This document shows, piece after piece, positions 1 to 6,840 of a stretch of 7,531 nucleotides of DNA; the first letter of the stretch is position 1, and each line of letters begins with the position of its first letter. The notes under the pieces are model-generated. The model made no database searches and was not told where the DNA came from. It worked only from the letters and a program-made list of their open reading frames with translations. The position numbers and the translations under genes are program-made. Origin of the DNA: Balneolaceae bacterium SMO_bin1 (GTDB taxonomy: Bacteria > Bacteroidota > Rhodothermia > Balneolales > Balneolaceae). The stretch is from the NCBI GenBank assembly GCA_003123965.1, contig NNSL01000167.1:58-7588 (forward strand), read 5' to 3'.

Positions 1-660
1 ACCGTCGGCAAAGTCGAGGTTAATAAGGCCGGGCATCAAGATCAGATCAGAGATACCGCGGGTTGCGTTATAGAGTACCTGGTTCGCCTTGTCGAAAGCT
101 TCCATAAGCGTGGTGTTGGCATCGGCAATATCCAGCAGGCGCTCGTTCGGTATCACAATAACGGTATCGCTGTTTTTCTTTAGTTCAGTGATGCCGTCCA
201 GAGCATAGCGCATACGCTTGGGTCCCTCGCATTCAAACGGCGTGGTTACTACGCCCACCGTTAAAATACCCTTGCGTTTGGCAATGCCGGCCACCACGGG
301 CGCGCCCCCGGTTCCGGTACCGCCGCCCATGCCTGCCGTCACAAATACCATGTCGGCGCCTTCAATGGCTTCTTCAATTTCGTGTCGGTTTTCCTCAACC
401 GCTTCGCGACCAATTTCGGGTCGTGCACCGGCTCCGAGTCCGTTTGTAAGGTTGGTACCTACCTGTATCGTCAGGTCGGCGTTACTGTTTTTGAGGGCCT
501 GTGCATCGGTATTGAGTGCTATATACTCGACGCTCGTGAGCCCCTTGTTTATCATGTTGTTAACGGCGTTTCCGCCACCGCCTCCAACACCTACTACCTT
601 GATTTTCGCATTGTCTTGACCGTCGATGTCAAAACTAAAACGAGAAGTTTGATTAGACAT
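1..660 (-). CDS. ftsZ: Cell division protein FtsZ, N-terminal part (3' end outside window)
   Basis: FtsZ is the tubulin-like GTPase that polymerises into the cytoplasmic Z ring and recruits the divisome. The frame from the ATG at 660 stays open for all 220 codons to the window edge. Visible motifs are the nucleotide-binding loop [10 protein letters not shown] (residues 24-33), NTDAQAL (50-56), the tubulin signature GGGTGTG (112-118), a PFECEG segment (141-146, usually PFxFEG) and the T7-loop start GLINLDFAD (211-219), whose acidic residues complete the GTPase site of the neighbouring subunit. The rest of the GTPase domain, the C-terminal domain, the linker and the tail that binds FtsA lie outside the window. 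The start is supported by a Shine-Dalgarno-like AAGGA 7 bases upstream, the clearest in the window. The last codon gives Gly220 where FtsZ usually has Val or Ile; this may be real or an edge error. Confidence 0.97.
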   Translation of the reverse strand, partial: MSNQTSRFSFDIDGQDNAKIKVVGVGGGGGNAVNNMINKGLTSVEYIALNTDAQALKNSNADLTIQVGTNLTNGLGAGARPEIGREAVEENRHEIEEAIEGADMVFVTAGMGGGTGTGGAPVVAGIAKRKGILTVGVVTTPFECEGPKRMRYALDGITELKKNSDTVIVIPNERLLDIADANTTLMEAFDKANQVLYNATRGISDLILMPGLINLDFADG

Positions 661-820
661 AATGTGATCCTTTTTGATTGCTGTTTGTATTTATTCGATT
701 GCTAATGCTTTGTGCTATTTCTATGCGGGTGTGCTCCCGGTTTTCTTGATTGTTTCGTTGTGAGCGAAATGAAATCCGCTTTAAAAATTGTGTGCTGTTA
801 TGTTGATTATCTGCTTTCAT
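653..820 (-). CDS. Possible small ORF (55 aa) filling the ftsA-ftsZ spacer
   Basis: I do not recognise this protein. An ATG at 818-820, 13 bases after the ftsA stop, opens a 55-codon frame that runs through the whole spacer and ends with TAA at 653-655, inside ftsZ. It overlaps the ftsZ start by 8 bases (ATGTCTAA), the same geometry as the ftsW/murG overlap in this window. The predicted product is hydrophilic and basic, with about 9 Lys/Arg against 4 Asp/Glu, rich in Asn, Gln and Ser, and has no membrane segment or known motif. There is no clear ribosome binding site before its ATG. The low-complexity, Asn/Gln-rich composition is what an A-rich untranslated leader gives by chance, so this may simply be the ftsZ 5' leader. 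If translated, it would couple ftsA to ftsZ expression. Confidence 0.25.
   Translation of the reverse strand: MKADNQHNSTQFLKRISFRSQRNNQENREHTRIEIAQSISNRINTNSNQKGSHYV
668..672 (-). promoter_or_regulatory. Ribosome binding site of ftsZ
   Basis: On the minus strand AAGGA ends 7 bases before the ftsZ ATG (658-660), a normal Shine-Dalgarno spacing. The starts of murC, ftsW and ftsQ have no comparable motif, so this site supports the ftsZ start and suggests ftsZ is initiated efficiently in its own right. Confidence 0.6.
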
Positions 821-833
821 GCTTATAGAACGA

Positions 834-2095
834 TTAAAGCTCTTTAAACCAGCTCTTCATGCGGTCGGCAATGCGATTCATTACCTTTTCCACGCTTGAA
901 TCTTTACTTGATGATGGAATCATCGCCTGGTTTCCGGTACCGTCGTCGGTGCGGATGGCATGCATCACCAGGCCAACGCCCGTAGCGTAAATCGGGTTGT
1001 TAACTTCTTCAATCAACCCGCCGCTTAAGCCGAGCGGTTTGCCGATTTTGGCGTCCATGCCCAGTACCTCATTGGCCAGCGGGCACACATTGTTGATCAG
1101 CGATCCGCCGCCGGTCAGGACTACGCCTGCGCTCAGCGATTCCGCATAACCACTGCGCTTGGTTTCAATAGCCACGATTTCAAGAATCTCTTCCATGCGC
1201 GCCTGAATGATTTTGGCTAAAATGCTTTTGGTGATTTCTTTGGGCGGCCGACCGGCAATGCCCGGCACGGTAATGGTTTCGTCTTCTTCAATGAGGTTTA
1301 CGTATGCTTCGCCATGATTGCGTTTGAGCTTTTCGGCCTGATCTTCGAGTACGCTGAGCCCCATGCGGATGTCATCGGTCACCTTTTTGCCGGCAATGGC
1401 AATTACTGCGGTGTGACGAATTGTATTATCCTGGAAAATGGCTACATCGGTGGTGCCGCCGCCAATATCAACCAGTACAACACCGGCTTCTTTTTCCTCG
1501 TCATCGAGCACGGAGTAGGAGGAGGCCAGCGGTTCAAGAATGATGTCGGCCACTTGATACCCGGCGCGTTCTACGCAGCGGTAAATGTTCTTCGCTGCTG
1601 AAACCAGCCCGGTAATAATGTGTACCTCGGCTTCCATGCGCATGCCGCTCATGCCCACGGGATCGCTGATGCCGTCCTGCCCGTCCACTACAAATTCTTG
1701 TGGAATCACGTGAATAATCTGTTGGTCGCTGGGCAGCATTATGCGCTGGCAATCTTCCAGTAGGCGCTCCACGTCATCAACCGTAATTTCATTGTCTTTA
1801 TTATTGATGGTAACCACGCCCTTGCTGCGCATACTGCGAATATGGTCGCCGGCAATACCCACGTTCACGGAGTTAACTTCAATGCCGGACGCCAGCTGGG
1901 CCTGTTCAATAGCTGTTTGAATGGCATTGACCGTTTTATCGATGTTGACCACCACCCCGCGGTTCAACCATCGCTGGGTGCTTTACCCACACCAAGAATG
2001 TGAATGCGATCCTGCGTGTCTATCGAGGCGACGATCGCACATACTTTCGTAGTTCCGATATCGAGACCAACAACTATTCTATCTTGCTCTTCCAT
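834..2095 (-). CDS. ftsA: Cell division protein FtsA, interrupted by a -1 frameshift
   Basis: FtsA is an actin-like ATPase that tethers FtsZ filaments to the inner membrane. The ATG at 2093-2095 encodes 43 residues, including the phosphate-1 motif GLDIGTTK (10-17) and ending ILGVGKAPSDG, then hits TGA at 1964-1966. The remainder continues in another frame from the TTG at 1965-1967 (LNRGVVVNID...) for 377 codons to TAA at 834. Joining them at the family-conserved S-x-G-L-x-R-G segment requires one extra base and gives about 420 residues, the usual FtsA length. The second part holds the 1C subdomain, phosphate-2 motif DIGGGTTD (about 210-217), adenosine motif TGGGS (about 328-332) and a C-terminal amphipathic helix ending MKSWFKEL, the membrane-targeting sequence. 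An internal start at the TTG would lack the first nucleotide-binding motif, so it is not a credible alternative. The gene lies 128 bases after ftsQ, with a palindromic repeat between, and has only a weak GGA before its ATG. The frameshift is probably a sequence error. Confidence 0.93.
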
Positions 2096-2137
2096 AGTAT
2101 TATCCGGGTACTGTTAGGTGATTAAATTTTTTATCCA

Positions 2138-2218
2138 TGTCATCCTGAATTAATTTCAGGATCTTTGTTTGTTTTTGGATCCTTTGGTTGATGCTGAAAC
2201 AAGTTCAGCATGACACGT
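2138..2218. repeat. Intergenic double-hairpin palindromic repeat, copy 1
   Basis: It lies between ftsQ and ftsA, 5 bases after the ftsQ stop. Hairpin A pairs ATCCTGAA (2142-2149) with TTCAGGAT (2155-2162) around a 5-base loop. Hairpin B pairs ATGCTGAA (2191-2198) with TTCAGCAT (2204-2211) around ACAAG. The outer arms TGTCATCCTGAA (2138-2149) and TTCAGCATGACA (2204-2215) also pair with one mismatch, so a single long stem is an alternative fold. The 28 bases between the hairpins contain GGATCC and differ from copy 2. No T-run follows in the direction of transcription, so it does not look like an intrinsic terminator. It resembles REP-type elements. Confidence 0.85.
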
Positions 2219-2223
2219 GCTGT

Positions 2224-2967
2224 TCATTGTTCGCGGGTTACAATTTGTCCGTCAAACCGTAAGTCTACGGTCTGGATGTTTGCAATTCCTTTCTGGCGCA
2301 CCACTTCGCGGTAAAATGCTTCCCAGTTGCGCAGACGGTCGCTGTATTCACCATTGCCAAATACCAGCTTTACGCCGTTCTCATTAGTAAGCGCTATAAT
2401 GCCTTCGCTGCTGTTCCAGGCTATTTCGCTGATGGTAGCATCCGCGGCCTTGCGCTGCCTTAGCTCCTGCAAAAAAGCGCTGGCCTGCATAAATCCTTCC
2501 GATTGCAGCGTATCGCTCGCGGGCTTTGCGTTAAATCCATAAAGCAGCGGCACATCTGGGGTTTTGCCCAGCACATGCGGCAGCCTGATGCCATCGGCAT
2601 CAACGTAAGCGCGCTGGCTGCCGTTAATGAGCATGGCTATCGGTTCCCGCTCGGTAATGTCCACCGTCATGGTGCCGCCTGGTGAGGTACTGATCCGCGC
2701 CTGTTTCACATACGGTATTTGTTCAATTGAATGTATAATGCCGCTGATGTCCACGCTATCCGGATGAATGCCGGTTGGGATTTCAACCTGTTTCAACGCT
2801 TGCTCGGTGGTATAGTTAAATCCTTTGTACTGCACGTCTTTAATCTTACCCGTACGATTCCAGTAAATTCCGGCCAGCACGGCCAGACCCAGTACAAGCA
2901 GCACGCCGACAATCCACGGCAGCGGGTTCAATGTTTTGGAATCGGTATTTTGGGTTTCTTCAGTCAA
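2224..2967 (-). CDS. ftsQ: Cell division protein FtsQ (DivIB family)
   Basis: FtsQ is a bitopic membrane protein of the divisome that, with FtsL and FtsB, links early cytoplasmic and late periplasmic division proteins. The 247 residues show a short cytoplasmic tail (1-17), one transmembrane helix (about 18-36, PWIVGVLLVLGLAVLAGIYW), a POTRA-like domain (about 42-106, beginning IKDVQYKGFNYTTEQAL and ending MTVDITEREP) and a beta-rich FtsQ domain with AYVDADGIRLP (120-130) and a terminal DLRFDGQIV strand (235-243). The identification rests on this architecture and on its place between murC and ftsA, because FtsQ sequences are poorly conserved. The start is TTG at 2965-2967, immediately after the murC TAG, which is in the same frame and blocks extension upstream. 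No ATG lies before the transmembrane helix. Translation is probably coupled to murC. The repeat copy 1 follows the stop. Confidence 0.9.
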   Translation of the reverse strand: MTEETQNTDSKTLNPLPWIVGVLLVLGLAVLAGIYWNRTGKIKDVQYKGFNYTTEQALKQVEIPTGIHPDSVDISGIIHSIEQIPYVKQARISTSPGGTMTVDITEREPIAMLINGSQRAYVDADGIRLPHVLGKTPDVPLLYGFNAKPASDTLQSEGFMQASAFLQELRQRKAADATISEIAWNSSEGIIALTNENGVKLVFGNGEYSDRLRNWEAFYREVVRQKGIANIQTVDLRFDGQIVTREQ

Positions 2968-4407
2968 CTATTGATTCTGATTTTTTTTGGTTACTACTTC
3001 ACCATTTTCAAGCATATCAACGAACTCCTGTCCGTATTTGTAAATGTCGCCGGCGCCCATGGTAATGATGACATCACCCGGCTGTGCAAGTTCTTTAAGC
3101 TTCTGGGGCAGTGCCTGCTTATCTTCCACATAATGCACTTTTCGGTGCCCGTACTCTTTGGCGGCATCGGCTATAAGTTTTCCGGTGACCCCTTCAATGG
3201 GCTCCTCACGCGACGGATAGACGTCGGTAATTACGCACACTTCGGCATCAAAAAAGGAGAGGCCGAACTCTTTGTACATATCTTGCGTGCGAGAGTACAA
3301 ATGCGGCTGGAATACCGCAATAATCCGTTGATCTTTCCATCCGCTCCGGGCGGCGTCGAGGGTGGCCTGCACCTCGGTGGGGTGATGCGCATAGTCATCA
3401 ACCACCATAATGCCATCGGTTTCCGTTTTAAGCTGAAACCGCCGGAATATCCCTTCAAAGCGTTCCAGCCCGGCTTTTATCTCAGAAAAGTTGATATTGA
3501 GCTCAAGTCCTACCGCTATCGCAGCCAATGCATTTTTCACGTTGTGTTCACCGGGGGCCTTAAGCGTTATTTGGCCCAGTTTTTCCTCACTGTTGATAAC
3601 CGTGAAGGTGCTGTTAAAGTGATTCATCTCAATATCGATGGCTCTGATATCGGCCTGGGGTGTTAGCCCGTAGGAAATAATGCGGCGTTCGATTTCAGGA
3701 ATAATACTTCTCACGTTGGAATCATCCAGGCAGAGAATAACAGCGCCGTAAAAGGGCACCTTGTTCGCAAAATCGACAAAGGCCTGTTTTACATCATCGA
3801 GGTTGTCATAAATGTCCAAGTGATCGGCTTCAATATTGGTGATGATAGCCAGCGACGGATGCAGTCGCAGGAATGTGCGATCGAATTCATCAGCTTCAAC
3901 TACAAAAATATCACCCTTGCCCACTACCGCATTGGTTTCGGAAAAGCTGTGCACCTTACCGCCCACAATAATGGTGGGATCAAAGCCGCCGTCCTGCACT
4001 ACGTGCCCGGCCAGGGTTGTGGTGGTGGTTTTGCCGTGCGTGCCAGCGATACCAACACCATACTTCATGCGCATGAGTTCGGCCAGCATCTCGGCCCGTT
4101 TAATCACTGGAATGCCCTGTTCAAGCGCGGCCTTGGTTTCAATATTCTCTTCGGCCTGTACCGCGCTGGTATATACCACCACATCGGCGCCTTCGATGTT
4201 ACTTTTATCGTGACCGATCCAAATTTTGGCTCCCAGTTCTTCAAGCCGCGGAATGGTGTCTCCGCGATTGGCATCGGATCCGGTAACTTTGTAGTCCTTA
4301 AGCAGCAATATTTCAGCCATGCCGCTCATACCAATCCCCCCAATGCCCACCATGTGAATATGGCGGGTGCGACCAAAAATGGGTTGTGTTTGAATCGGCT
4401 TACTCAT
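2968..4407 (-). CDS. murC: UDP-N-acetylmuramate--L-alanine ligase MurC
   Basis: MurC joins L-alanine to UDP-N-acetylmuramate using ATP, the first step of stem-peptide assembly in the cytoplasm. The 479 residues fit the family length. Visible motifs are the N-terminal Rossmann loop HMVGIGGIGMSGMAE (18-32), which binds the UDP substrate, the ATP-binding P-loop GTHGKTTTT (122-130), EADEFDRTF (171-179), NIEADHLDIY (191-200), GEHNVKNALAA (286-296) and the C-terminal domain motifs DDYAHHPTE (337-345), FQPHLYSRT (366-374) and GAGDIY (451-456). All three Mur-ligase domains are intact. The ATG at 4405-4407 has an A-rich upstream region without a Shine-Dalgarno motif. The gene follows murG after a 94-base spacer that holds repeat copy 2, and directly abuts ftsQ. 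Eight A residues near its 3' end (2981-2988) could be a slippage site but affect only the unconserved tail. Confidence 0.98.
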   Translation of the reverse strand: MSKPIQTQPIFGRTRHIHMVGIGGIGMSGMAEILLLKDYKVTGSDANRGDTIPRLEELGAKIWIGHDKSNIEGADVVVYTSAVQAEENIETKAALEQGIPVIKRAEMLAELMRMKYGVGIAGTHGKTTTTTLAGHVVQDGGFDPTIIVGGKVHSFSETNAVVGKGDIFVVEADEFDRTFLRLHPSLAIITNIEADHLDIYDNLDDVKQAFVDFANKVPFYGAVILCLDDSNVRSIIPEIERRIISYGLTPQADIRAIDIEMNHFNSTFTVINSEEKLGQITLKAPGEHNVKNALAAIAVGLELNINFSEIKAGLERFEGIFRRFQLKTETDGIMVVDDYAHHPTEVQATLDAARSGWKDQRIIAVFQPHLYSRTQDMYKEFGLSFFDAEVCVITDVYPSREEPIEGVTGKLIADAAKEYGHRKVHYVEDKQALPQKLKELAQPGDVIITMGAGDIYKYGQEFVDMLENGEVVTKKNQNQ

Positions 4408-4429
4408 GTTTAGTTTATTTTAAGCTTTG

Positions 4430-4501
4430 TGTCATCCTGAATTCATTTCAGGATCTTCAACATCTTATTACAGATGCTGAAACAAGTTCAGCATGACACG
4501 T
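4430..4501. repeat. Intergenic double-hairpin palindromic repeat, copy 2
   Basis: It lies between murG and murC and begins directly next to the murG stop (4502). Hairpin A pairs ATCCTGAA (4434-4441) with TTCAGGAT (4447-4454); hairpin B pairs ATGCTGAA (4474-4481) with TTCAGCAT (4487-4494). Outer arms (4429-4441 and 4487-4499) pair over 13 positions with one mismatch. Its 28-base left block (4430-4457) differs from copy 1 at one loop base, and its 29-base right block (4473-4501) is identical to copy 1, in the same orientation. The spacer between hairpins is shorter (19 bases) and unrelated. No T-run follows on the transcribed side. Confidence 0.85.
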
Positions 4502-5635
4502 TTATAATTTTTTCTTTACCGTTTCTAATATTTCTTCGGCGATTTCTTTTGCTGCATTGGGCCGTGCCATTTCCAACGCGGCTTGCTGCATATTTTTAAT
4601 TTCTTGCTGGTTGTTGATCAAATCCTGCACAAGTTTTGGCAGGAGATCTGACGCGTCTCCATCCTTTAGCAATCGGGCTGCGCCGCCTTCGGTCATAGAC
4701 TGCGCGTTTTTGGTCTGGTGATCGCCGGCAACATTGGGCGACGGTATCAAAATACTGGCGTTGCCTGTTAAGGCCAGTTCGGAACATGACAGTGCCCCGG
4801 CACGGCTCACTACGACGTCAGCCACAGCATAGGCCTGCGGCATGTGATGGAGAAAATCAACCAGCCGTAAATTGTCAAATCGTTCGGTATCTATTTCAGT
4901 TTGCAGCTTATCGTAATAGCGTTGGCCGCACTGCCAGATAATTTGCAATTCCAGCTCATCGTGCAGCTGTTTAATATTTGCGACCATTGCTTCATTGATG
5001 CTTCGCGCACCGCCGCTGCCGCCAAGAATTAAGAGCGTTGGTTTTTCCGGGTTGAACCCAAAATGCTCATAGGCATCTTGCTCGTTTACATCCGTCAGCG
5101 TTTTACGTGTGGGATTACCAGCCAGCTCCGTCTTACCAAGCGGGAAATAGTGATCAGCATCTTTAAATGCGGTAAATATCGTTTCAGCATTTTTTGCCAG
5201 CATTCGGTTTGTCACCCCCGGATAGCTGTTCTGCTCCTGTATGAACAGCGGCACATTTCGTTTAGCGGCTACCCATCCAATAGGACCTGCAGCATAACCG
5301 CCGCAGGCAATCATAGCATCGGGCTTAAAAGAGGAAATTATGCTGAAGCTTTGAACTATGCTGGTCACCAGTTTAAGTGGAAAGAGCAAGTTTTTAGGCG
5401 TCAGTCGCCGGTGAAACCCGCTTATCCAAATGCTCACAATATCATAGCCGGCTTTGGGCACCGCCTCCCATTCCATGTGCGATTTCGTGCCCACAAATTT
5501 GATCTTAACATTAGCATCAAGCTCTTTTAGCGCATCAGCAATGGCAATAGCAGGGTACACGTGTCCTCCGGTACCGCCCGCCGCAATGAGCACGCGCAGT
5601 GGTTTGGCCGCTATATTTGTTGATTGTTTACGCAT
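4502..5635 (-). CDS. murG: UDP-GlcNAc:lipid I N-acetylglucosaminyltransferase MurG
   Basis: MurG transfers GlcNAc from UDP-GlcNAc to lipid I, making lipid II on the cytoplasmic face of the membrane. It is a GT-B fold glycosyltransferase of family GT28. The 377 residues contain the N-terminal glycine loop AAGGTGGHVYPA (18-29), the second loop ACGGYAAGP (110-118), QEQNSYPG (133-140), AGNPTRK (172-178) between the domains, the C-terminal loop LGGSGGARSIN (204-214), SRAGALSCSELAL (277-289) with the donor-binding Glu286, and DHQTKNA (305-311). All parts of both domains are present. The ATG at 5633-5635 overlaps the 3' end of ftsW by 8 bases (ATGCGTAA), which points to translational coupling so that lipid II synthesis and its polymerase are made together. 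The stop TAA is directly followed by repeat copy 2. Confidence 0.98.
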   Translation of the reverse strand: MRKQSTNIAAKPLRVLIAAGGTGGHVYPAIAIADALKELDANVKIKFVGTKSHMEWEAVPKAGYDIVSIWISGFHRRLTPKNLLFPLKLVTSIVQSFSIISSFKPDAMIACGGYAAGPIGWVAAKRNVPLFIQEQNSYPGVTNRMLAKNAETIFTAFKDADHYFPLGKTELAGNPTRKTLTDVNEQDAYEHFGFNPEKPTLLILGGSGGARSINEAMVANIKQLHDELELQIIWQCGQRYYDKLQTEIDTERFDNLRLVDFLHHMPQAYAVADVVVSRAGALSCSELALTGNASILIPSPNVAGDHQTKNAQSMTEGGAARLLKDGDASDLLPKLVQDLINNQQEIKNMQQAALEMARPNAAKEIAEEILETVKKKL

Positions 5636-6818
5636 AAAACACCGCTCGTTTTTTGGTGCTGTGTTTCGAAATATTGAGCAAAATACCCACCATCAGCCCG
5701 GCAAATACCATGCTTGAGCCTCCGTAGCTTACAAACGGCATGGGCAGTCCCGTAACCGGAAGCAACCCACTGGCTACCCCTGCATTCACAAAGCCGTACA
5801 AGGTGATGATTAGCGTACAGCCCACTGCCAAGAGCGTACCTACGGTATCGGGTGCATTTTTGGCAATGATAGCAATGCCGCGAAATAAAATGAGAGTGAA
5901 CAAAAAGATCACTACAACTGAACCCATCAGGCCATACTCTTCGGCTATGATGGCAAAAATGAAATCGTTATAGGGGGCCGGCAGGAAATCGCGTTGCGTG
6001 CTTTTACCCATGCCCACGCCAAAAATTTCGCCCTGGGCAATTGCAATATGCGCCTGCTGGGCTTGGTAGCCCTCCTCAACATTAAATTCCGAGCTGTTGA
6101 TGCTGGTAATTTGCGTGATGTATTCGTCAATACGGCTCTGGCGCTCGGCTGATGAAGCAATGAGTCCTGCTGCGCCAATGGCGCCAATTAGTACAAGAGC
6201 TCCTAACTGCAGCGTGCTAATACGCCCTACAAACATCACCAGCATGCACATCATCATTAAAATGGCCGCGCTGCTAAAGTCTTGCAGGCCTATAAGTCCA
6301 CAGGTAATGACTACCCAAAACATGATGGGCATAAAGGCTTTCTTAAAATCTTTGATATACTCTTGTTTTTCGGCCAGTAAAACAGACACATGAACAAGTA
6401 GTGAGACAGCGGCAAAAGAGGCCGGTTGAAAAGAAAATCCGCCAATGCTGAGCGAGCGCCGTGCTCCAAATACTTCATCACCGAATATCAGCACGGCTAT
6501 GAGAAGTATCCAGCTTACTATCATGGCAAAGTGACTGAGCCGGGCTACCGAGTGATAGTCGAACTTGGAGGCAATCAGCATCACGGCAAAAGCAATAGCC
6601 AGCTTCATCATGTGGCCCGTTACCAAGCTGAAGGCCGTAGTTTGGTTGCTCTCGGCGAAGTATGCAATGGCTGAATAAACCGCCAGTATACCAAGCACCA
6701 TCAGTGCAATCACCGAAATGAGCAGCACGCGATCGCTGCCCTGTTTGGGCGTATCAATCTCATCGGGCCCGGTGCCCATGATGGATGAAATCTTTTTATT
6801 TGGCGTTGTATACAGCAT
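5628..6818 (-). CDS. ftsW: Septal peptidoglycan glycosyltransferase FtsW (SEDS family)
   Basis: FtsW polymerises lipid II into glycan strands at the septum, together with its cognate class B penicillin-binding protein. The 396 residues form a polytopic membrane protein. Clear hydrophobic segments lie near 31-54, 67-85, 97-113, 132-149, 163-180, 183-199, 204-222, 286-318, 326-352 and 367-384. SEDS hallmarks are GARRSLSIGGFSFQPAS (118-134), a long extracytoplasmic loop (about 223-284) ending in NDFIFAIIAEE (284-294), in which Asp285 matches the position of the catalytic aspartate, and PVTGLPMPFVSYGGSS (354-369). FtsW rather than RodA is chosen because of the neighbours murD and murG. The ATG at 6816-6818 is 22 bases after murD. 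A second in-frame ATG at 6777-6779 would remove 13 residues before the first membrane helix and is a possible alternative. Neither start has a strong Shine-Dalgarno motif. Confidence 0.96.
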   Translation of the reverse strand: MLYTTPNKKISSIMGTGPDEIDTPKQGSDRVLLISVIALMVLGILAVYSAIAYFAESNQTTAFSLVTGHMMKLAIAFAVMLIASKFDYHSVARLSHFAMIVSWILLIAVLIFGDEVFGARRSLSIGGFSFQPASFAAVSLLVHVSVLLAEKQEYIKDFKKAFMPIMFWVVITCGLIGLQDFSSAAILMMMCMLVMFVGRISTLQLGALVLIGAIGAAGLIASSAERQSRIDEYITQITSINSSEFNVEEGYQAQQAHIAIAQGEIFGVGMGKSTQRDFLPAPYNDFIFAIIAEEYGLMGSVVVIFLFTLILFRGIAIIAKNAPDTVGTLLAVGCTLIITLYGFVNAGVASGLLPVTGLPMPFVSYGGSSMVFAGLMVGILLNISKHSTKKRAVFYA

Positions 6819-6840
6819 GTTTTGCGTTAAAGGTTCAGTC

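Noticed and set aside
661..833. A Bacteroidota-type promoter (TTG / TAnnTTTG) for ftsZ, and likewise in the spacers before ftsA and murC
   Set aside because: I read all three spacers on the minus strand and found no convincing TAnnTTTG element, so no promoter is called.
1534..1752. Short minus-strand frames inside real genes (also 3231-3458, 4596-4787, 5945-6187)
   Set aside because: They are out-of-frame shadows of ftsA, murC, murG and ftsW, which are supported by conserved motifs in the main frame.
1964..1982. Programmed frameshifting as the explanation of the ftsA and murD breaks
   Set aside because: I see no slippery heptamer with a downstream structure at either site, the two shifts go in opposite directions and neither family is known to me to use recoding. 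Sequence error is simpler.
2099..2138. A 12-codon ATG frame just upstream of ftsA that resembles a leader peptide
   Set aside because: It has no ribosome binding site, is too short to judge and begins in the flank of the repeat; a chance occurrence is enough.
2138..2218. The repeat hairpins as intrinsic terminators
   Set aside because: In the direction of transcription neither copy is followed by a T-run, and the next essential gene lies in the same direction.
2731..3666. A 311-codon plus-strand open frame opposite ftsQ and murC
   Set aside because: It is antisense to conserved MurC and FtsQ coding sequence, shows no recognisable domain and is explained by the codon bias of the minus-strand genes. 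The same applies to plus-strand frames at 3820-4413, 5063-5530, 218-619 and 6983-7351.
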